A stretch of 19,235 nucleotides of DNA from Halomonas halophila (lineage in GTDB: Bacteria > Pseudomonadota > Gammaproteobacteria > Pseudomonadales > Halomonadaceae): positions 1-19,235 of the forward strand of contig DJIP01000045.1 in assembly GCA_002433675.1 (NCBI GenBank), in the 5' to 3' direction. Within the stretch, counting starts at the first letter, position 1. Each line of letters starts with the position of its first letter. The notes under the pieces were generated by a model. It was not told the DNA's origin. It made no database searches and was given only the letters and a program-made list of their open reading frames with translations. Positions 17,401 to 19,235 of the stretch are shown here, in pieces. The translations under genes were made by a program, and so were the position numbers.

Positions 17401-18333
17401 GAAGGTCACCTGGTAGAGATCGAGTTGCCCCCCCAGGTAGCTTGCCGAGGTGATGATGACGCCGTCGTCGACTTCGTCGCCGGCGCCATCCTTGCCGGTG
17501 GCGGGCACGATCAACTGGACAAAGGGGGCGTAGCCCTCCTGGGCGGTGGAGGCATTGGACACGCTGACGGTGAACTGAAATTCCTCACCCAGCGGCACCT
17601 CTGTTGCGGATTCGCCGAGCGACGCCGTCGGCTCGGCGTCGGCCAGCAAGCCATCCAAGGGTGCCAGGGCGGCGAGTGCCACGCCACGGTCGTCAGCCAG
17701 TTGCCCCTGTTGGCGCTCCAGTTCCCAGTCGCCGCCCAGGCCGCTGTGGCCGGTATCATCGGCGGATGCGCCCACGTCCATGCCGGTGGCGCTGGCGAGA
17801 CCTTGCACCAGTTCGAGCCCTGCGTCGGCAGCACCGATGCGACAGCCGTAGAGCAAAAGGTCGGCGTCGGCCGTCAGTGCCTCGCGCCACTGGCCGAGGC
17901 TCGCCGTCAGGCTCGTGAGAGTGTCGTTGCCGACCAGGGTATCGCCGAGCTGAAACTGTCCTGAGGCGCCGTGGGTGAAGATCTCCACGCTCTCGACCTG
18001 GTCCATGCCGGCCAGGGCCGCGGTGATGGCCTCGATACCGTTCTCGTCGGCGTCGACCTCGAGCAGTTCGGCGTCGTCGGCCAGCCCCTCGCGGATCGTC
18101 TGGCGCTGGGCGTCGGAGAGACGGGCGTCCACTACCACCAGGTGGCGAGCGGGAGCCCCGGCGCCAGCGGGGCTGTCAGCCTGGGTGGCCGGTGCCTGGC
18201 TGTCGCCTTCCGTGGGCTGCTGGTCGGGTTTGCCACCGTCGCCATCGCTGGCGGGGTCGGCGGTGGCCGCCATGGCGCCATCGAACAGCAGGCGTGGTTC
18301 CAGCGCGATCAGCCGTGAACGAGTTCCCTTCAT
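8452..18333 (-). CDS. Giant LEPR-XLL / DUF4347 / DUF11-like / VCBS-repeat surface protein (adhesin-like)
   Basis: Very acidic modular protein of 3293 residues, first gene of the operon. Residues 11-20 are the LEPR-XLL motif (LEPRLLFDGA), followed by a Gln/Asp/Pro linker. Residues about 64-206 are DUF4347 (HLVVVDARL... and the hallmark LLLYGCRIG at 159-167). Residues about 232-1850 hold some nine DUF11-like beta-sandwiches, each with a phrase such as LTPGDTLEYQL or VAVGEIIRYRV. Residues about 1853-1982 are an SdrD-B/Cna-B-like domain with a DGNNDGDFDDAED calcium-type loop. A cadherin-like domain lies at about 1985-2126, seven VCBS repeats at about 2127-3057, and a unique C-terminus ends in GFRAQLTAMAG plus 13 residues. 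There is no hydrophobic Sec signal and no RTX nonapeptides. The ATG at 18333 has AGGAG 5 nt upstream. The architecture suggests a secreted or cell-surface adhesin or biofilm protein, probably calcium-stabilised; export by the downstream genes is inference. Confidence 0.93.
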   Translation of the reverse strand: MKGTRSRLIALEPRLLFDGAMAATADPASDGDGGKPDQQPTEGDSQAPATQADSPAGAGAPARHLVVVDARLSDAQRQTIREGLADDAELLEVDADENGIEAITAALAGMDQVESVEIFTHGASGQFQLGDTLVGNDTLTSLTASLGQWREALTADADLLLYGCRIGAADAGLELVQGLASATGMDVGASADDTGHSGLGGDWELERQQGQLADDRGVALAALAPLDGLLADAEPTASLGESATEVPLGEEFQFTVSVSNASTAQEGYAPFVQLIVPATGKDGAGDEVDDGVIITSASYLGGQLDLYQVTFDANGEALHPLAKDANGDPITVLASTYGAQAGDTLVVAALPFASLTSDQPSIDVTFTGELSELADTSQTNGSPNLVIQAMAGFELGNDALSNPEQDPSLIGSAVAFTITPTVIAVEQTLDMSEGDTTTGENYPHSLVTTVRPAGAGATAQTLTDVVITQPVPTNVQVTAIDPGNGTLTSITLASGNTYTGDLTIQALIDSDAFITSYTVTYDNLTEAQSSRVDFYVPETDANGDPVLDPVTGNDTTIKFGAPTGSGVWLPLDDRDRNPDDPDGKVSFEGTGDELSFVAKSITLEKTATLAIDTGTSGLTPGDTLEYQLEMALSDYFAFGEDTQLEGQFVVTDTLGDGQTLEGTPTLILYSGDDATTIDLVVTTSVNADGTTTLSFDIAQSIENALVDQAWLAGDAAFDGVIDAGATRALISYRAVIDDAYADEDVTDHPAINEGDSIGNAAEVDATLLLNPNNLTGESETDDSSTELTVPTSQVDIAIEGGASELAPGDEVTFTLRYELVTGDHENFQLIAYLPLPLLDTSGISWTQGTDSGQWSLAADNSWAGEITSVASGPGNAIVFTLADLSTTEASTIALSFTMTVGDQPFADGRSLDVLAESRQTTTLDQTELVTQDVVKVQSVAEPVVTITHGVVSSTNGSVSGTSGSWNAPGTAGAPFTGSITDPAAVDGDVTDIDAGDTLRLATLLENTGGGGAFDVTTEIELPTDLDFVGDSLGSANLTLTLGDGSVLIEGTNYSVSGTTITLLDAGDQATLQAGRDGSASDAAGTNIIVITYDVTVAAAVSASRTLGTKAILTNYASVDGRTDFTPTDLEDDATQQVAAPTITTTFADGGAATDNDSSASHTDGADLVVGESMFYDIVVTLPEGTTQELRVNDLIPSGMALDTSFNNDEGYELITLAAGSDNLSADFEGSVSVSALAGSGGTLGDDGVDGQFTFSAAGATGDNDTGNNTFVLRLRLIASNTLGNQQGTEHEHKASLSYQDVDGDEINGATAVDRDVSQPGTGPTTTLVEPTVSIEQALTTPSDPGLGVDSGDAIEYAVTFSNTSGVDAFDLGLSVQLPAELDGVSLEAVSFSDANGPTVGDFEITGNDTDGYQLSLKSGFDLDLRTDHSITLTIGGTVGATAADLANLTSEARVDWTSLDDTSSSNDSERTGANGELGDGSLNDYRQIDIQAIPIAQTLQVSRVGGLDSTAAADPTGDTREDVAVGEIIRYRVVALLPEGTTDNYQLTIQVDEGLTILPETANQIRMAFIANGDGLTSNLNTGADSVEGNGQSPEAGYIQSDLSGEPTGVLDPARYTISGDGRTLTIDLGTITNDDNDLDKEGISLEFNVRVDNVSTNQAGTELGMVVTESRDGTSFQSEEIYERIVEPSFEEMTKTVVDFDPAPDDNTGTASVTVAFTQNGGMPAYEVVLTDAFPPSGSGYVIDSVVIDGQSYTPAGLPAGVTASATASGIELTFAQLDPGSEVSVSYSVEVPNDAVVAATAAEARLAWSSLPDDGSFDGFAGSDVGDDGTPSGERTDADGSGGLNDYVLSAGASLGLVEGTLWNDTLSADDSTTPAVGEDGLAGVSVTLTWDGNNDGDFDDAEDLTFDTVTDANGNYAFGVLPKGSYRISASESLTDDSAGELKARIDSDGGTFGDGSLSLVTGAVDGNTTFDADIGYVELNDAPVHTLPASPVSGNEDTDIAITGISIADPDALTPGTSGAQNLTTTLSVNNGTLNASNAGGATVSGSGTSELILTGSVDEINAALATLQYKGGDNFNGDDTLTLVTSDNGNFGDHPDSGNGIPGEPADALTDRDTLAIEVIAVNDVPLAEDDSATAVEAGGRFNIGGIDPNGLVIRNDEDPDTGDADPDVLTVVRAGPDDSSLQAVNSDPASPTRIVGTYGTLVISSSGSAVYQLDNDNAAVEALRLSGNTLDETFVYEISDRAGATSQATITITIEGANDAPVGVDDSGVAIEAGGIGNATAGQDATGNVLTNDTDVDLNGETKAVTGIRTGDELLGSFDEVTGATDVIGSYGTLTINPDGSYNYVIDDDNTAVEALAVGDTLSETFSYLVTDAEGLDDIAVLTITIEGAQDNPVATDNTTSAQAPSTDGATPAVDGTGNLIADDDGDGVDADVDTIDQGALSIGAIRPGSEAAGGAMTSLGGVSASVDGQYGRLTVDADGSYRYVVDGDNAAVQALAAGATLSETFTYRLIDTAGNADLAELVVTVTGANDPPSPVADQAIAVEAGGTANATPGDDPSGNVLTNDDDVDGQTLSVDQVRFNTTTVNAGQPLAGRYGTLTLNADGSFSYVVDNSNPAVEALRTANDTLTEVFVYRSVDPLGATTTARLTVTIEGRDDAPVAADNVALAVADSDQGTGRDPSGNVLDNDSDIDAGDQLAVSGARPGTEAAGGALSTPSAGTITLTGQYGTLTLATDGSYSYAVDQTNAEILGLGPLEFRRDVFTYEARDLAGLVDLAELTVFVRGQNQAPVPGADDGLAVEAGGRDNATPGADAVGNVLDNDSDVDGDINLGVNLLGPNLTVTGVRTGDNPSAGGTEGTLGKALKGRYGSLVMEADGSYRYQVDDDNPEVQALRQSGQTLVDVFTYALEDRWGGPASASLTIIIDGRNDTPTARDDSGDAVDIGGGASRPDATGNVLPNDTDVDAERYGETQRVTLVAQDGVSAAPGERLAGRYGTLIIEADGSYRYFIDRTNSEVLRASGLGPLLQEVFVYTLSDQAGASDTATLTLTLDIAAPYIPIRDGAGPHFLRPDDGRQSRATLGDVDPVVYVTPEVERNSREVFDYLRLSHGAQPWLVRPLEMQIPSLANGLGEVPGQYVLRGVALSRLYAEQDQLLLLGRHGRTDLTADGLLADPSLYAPTREQLLNNATGTDGEPTIPTRSSTPSDAQPGSAEAPNRNAADDGRPELPPGAEWIADGDQGDRLAPAALAQDDWRGPDETSGASPRVAAGFRAQLTAMAGSTAPLRGEQDL
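9165..11955 (-). repeat. Seven VCBS-type repeats within the surface protein gene
   Basis: Seven units of about 120-135 residues (about 370-410 bp). Each starts after an ND-x-P-type junction (for example NDAPVGVDD, NDPPSPVAD, NDTPTARDD) and contains GNVLxNDxDVD, a GxYGTLxxxxDGSYxYxxD core and a final AxLTVTIEG strand. This is the VCBS repeat pattern of Vibrio, Colwellia, Bradyrhizobium and Shewanella surface proteins. The GNVL-coding segments lie near 9431, 9841, 10243, 10614, 11030, 11427 and 11830. Units differ in sequence; the third (near 11030) has an expanded Asp-rich loop. Confidence 0.88.
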
Positions 18334-18338
18334 ACCGA

Positions 18339-18343
18339 CTCCT
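18339..18343 (-). promoter_or_regulatory. Shine-Dalgarno site of the giant surface-protein gene
   Basis: AGGAG on the minus strand, 5 nt before ATG at 18333, with a second purine run (AAGGAAAGG) just upstream. It supports a start immediately before MKGTRSRLIALEPRLL and so the LEPR motif at residues 11-14. Confidence 0.75.
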
Positions 18344-18411
18344 GCCTTTCCTTGTTGTCACTGTATCGATGGCAGATGACACTTTTTACGCTATATCTGC
18401 ACAATACCCTA

Positions 18412-18440
18412 AACATAGACGTTGATTCTCATTCTGTGCC
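18412..18440 (-). promoter_or_regulatory. Candidate promoter of the surface-protein/export operon
   Basis: On the minus strand, GGCACA (18435-18440) and TATGTT (18412-18417) are 17 nt apart. The -35 match is poor (three of six) and the -10 moderate, in the only AT-rich patch upstream of the gene. The predicted leader is about 70 nt. The -10 is identical to that proposed for the GntR gene. An activator or another sigma factor may be needed. Confidence 0.3.
18422..18437 (-). promoter_or_regulatory. Possible Fur-box-like site upstream of the surface-protein operon
   Basis: The minus strand reads CAGAATGAGAATCAAC. It holds two adjacent hexamers resembling the GATAAT Fur half-motif (GAGAAT five of six, CAGAAT four of six), but the third, inverted hexamer is poor. 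It would lie between the candidate -35 and -10 elements, a position suited to repression. Confidence 0.3.
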
Positions 18441-18685
18441 GAAAAAGTGGAGGGGTGGCTACTCGGATCAGGACGGTAGTGACAAGGCTATGGTAGGCGG
18501 CTGAGGCCGAGGCCCCAGTCCTTCACTCGAGGGCTGGCAGGGCCCTTTTTCGGGGGAGGGCGAACGTCAGAAATACGTGTTTAGGCAAATAACGTGAGGA
18601 TTAACCGAGAAAGCGATGTGGAATCGCTGACGATGTCGGGGAGGAATGCCGGAGGGGGCAAGCCGAGCAGGCGCGTGAGGAAAAG

Positions 18686-18735
18686 AGGAAAAAGCACCCT
18701 GTGCCGGCGGTCGATCGACATTGGCCGGCACAGGG
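18686..18735 (-). terminator. Rho-independent terminator after the amino-acid ABC permease
   Basis: A perfect 12-bp stem, CCCTGTGCCGGC (18697-18708) with GCCGGCACAGGG (18724-18735), and a 15-nt loop. Read on the minus strand it is followed by TGCTTTTTCCTC. It lies about 60 nt past the permease stop codon and would insulate the surface-protein operon from read-through. Confidence 0.85.
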
Positions 18736-18794
18736 AAAGGCGGGAAGGTCACATCGACATGGGTGTCGATGCCGGTGCGGATGGCGAAGCGAGG

Positions 18795-19235
18795 TTACGC
18801 CCGACGGGGTTGTCGGGAGGGGCGCCAGGCGCGACGCACCGGTTGTACGCCCGGGAAGTGGTGTTCGACCTGACGCAGGCACAGCGTCAGCACGATGGTC
18901 AGCAGCAGATAGACGGCGGCGATCAGCAGCAGTGGTTCGTAGGTCAGGAAGGTCTCGTCGCGAATGATGTTGGCCGCCTGGAGCAGGTCCATCATGGCGA
19001 TGGTCGAGACCAGCGGGATCGACTTCAGCAGCAGGATCATCTCGCCGGTGAGGGTAGGCAGACATAACTGTACCGCGCGGGGTAGCCACAGACGCCAGAA
19101 TACCTGGAACGGGCTGAGGCCGAAGGCCCGCCCGGCCTCGCGTTCGCCTGGCGGTACGCTGAGCAGGGCGCCGCGCAGGATTTCGCCGCTGTAGGCACCC
19201 ACCGAGAGGGTGAAGGTCAGGGTGGCGTAGAAGAA
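18795..19235 (-). CDS. Polar amino-acid ABC transporter permease, HisM/ArtM-type (5' end cut off by window)
   Basis: C-terminal part (146 codons visible) of an inner-membrane permease subunit of a polar amino-acid importer of the HisMQ family. The frame stays open to the window edge (FFYATLTFTLSVGAYSGEIL...), so the start and first membrane segments are outside. The diagnostic cytoplasmic EAA loop that docks on the ATPase is clear: GEREAGRAFGLSPFQVFWRL followed by PRA. The following helices (LTGEMILLLKSIPLVSTIAM, then YEPLLLIAAVYLLLTIVLTL) match HisM-like proteins. Its partners (second permease, ATPase, binding protein) presumably lie upstream, to the right of the window. The exact substrate (histidine, arginine, octopine-like) cannot be decided. 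The gene ends with TAA and a strong terminator. Confidence 0.92.
   Translation of the reverse strand, partial: FFYATLTFTLSVGAYSGEILRGALLSVPPGEREAGRAFGLSPFQVFWRLWLPRAVQLCLPTLTGEMILLLKSIPLVSTIAMMDLLQAANIIRDETFLTYEPLLLIAAVYLLLTIVLTLCLRQVEHHFPGVQPVRRAWRPSRQPRRA

Larger units (their letters stand above)
18369..18550 (+). ncRNA. Candidate small RNA, divergent from the surface-protein operon
   Basis: A plus-strand promoter-like pair, ATGGCA (18369-18374) and TATATC (18392-18397), with a 17-nt spacer would start a transcript near 18404. Downstream, GGCC plus CCAGTCCT pairs with AGGGCTGG plus GGCC (3-nt bulge), and CTTTTT (18545-18550) follows, as in an intrinsic terminator. No protein gene on this strand would use that terminator. 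The implied RNA is about 147 nt. This rests on weak motifs only. Confidence 0.25.
18334..18794. other. Intergenic region between the surface-protein operon and the amino-acid permease gene
   Basis: About 460 nt without a convincing protein gene. It holds the leader and likely promoter of the surface-protein operon (18334-18440), a possible Fur box (18422-18437), a possible plus-strand small RNA ending in a hairpin and T tract at 18550, and a minus-strand terminator (18686-18735). The stretch 18551-18685 shows nothing recognisable beyond purine-rich sequence. Short open frames here have no matching start signals. Confidence 0.7.

Noticed and set aside
15490..17964. Open frame of 824 codons on the plus strand
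   Set aside because: Antisense to the giant surface-protein gene, which has clear domains on the other strand. The long frame results from GC-rich codon bias and its translation is a low-complexity Gly/Gln/Val-rich product with no recognisable domain.
18601..19089. Minus-strand frame of 162 codons overlapping the permease
   Set aside because: Out-of-frame shadow of the permease that also runs through its terminator; translation is Arg/Pro/Ser-rich with no family features.

Overview
The window is a GC-rich (roughly two-thirds G+C) bacterial chromosomal segment. Protein families and the acidic, Ca2+-site-rich surface protein suggest a gammaproteobacterium, plausibly a halophilic Halomonas-like organism. 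That assignment is inference from composition and gene content only; no marker gene is present.

Layout. (1) Positions 1-1170, plus strand: the 3' part of a XylE/GalP-type sugar:proton symporter, followed by a strong hairpin terminator (1272-1300). (2) 1376-2140, minus strand: a FadR/DgoR-like GntR regulator with a GTG start, a good Shine-Dalgarno and a recognisable promoter. This promoter sits at the edge of a block of 16-bp direct tandem repeats (2192-2335). (3) 18333-2388, minus strand: one tightly packed five-gene transcription unit. It begins with a 3293-residue modular surface protein (N-terminal LEPR-XLL motif, DUF4347, about nine DUF11-like beta-sandwiches, one SdrD-B-like domain, one cadherin-like domain, seven VCBS repeats, unique C-terminus). 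It continues with a TolC-like outer-membrane lipoprotein, a soluble RND/HlyD-type periplasmic adaptor, a membrane-anchored HlyD-like adaptor with a cytoplasmic N-terminal domain, and a fusion of a PqqD-like domain, an M50 (site-2 protease-like) membrane peptidase and a HlyD domain. (4) 18334-18794: the intergenic region holding the operon's likely promoter, a possible Fur box, a possible plus-strand small RNA and a clear terminator. (5) 18795-19235, minus strand: the 3' part of a HisM-type polar amino-acid ABC permease.

How it fits together. The five-gene unit looks like a dedicated export line for the giant surface protein. It has an outer-membrane channel, three periplasmic or inner-membrane adaptors and a membrane metalloprotease, but no ABC ATPase and no RTX-type C-terminal signal on the cargo. 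The cargo instead starts with LEPRLLFDGA and lacks a hydrophobic signal peptide. The working hypothesis is a type-I-like secretion route in which the M50-HlyD fusion replaces or supplements the ABC exporter and may process the N-terminal leader. This is inference and the most interesting feature of the window. The flanking genes (sugar symporter with GntR regulator; amino-acid ABC permease) look like ordinary metabolic neighbours.
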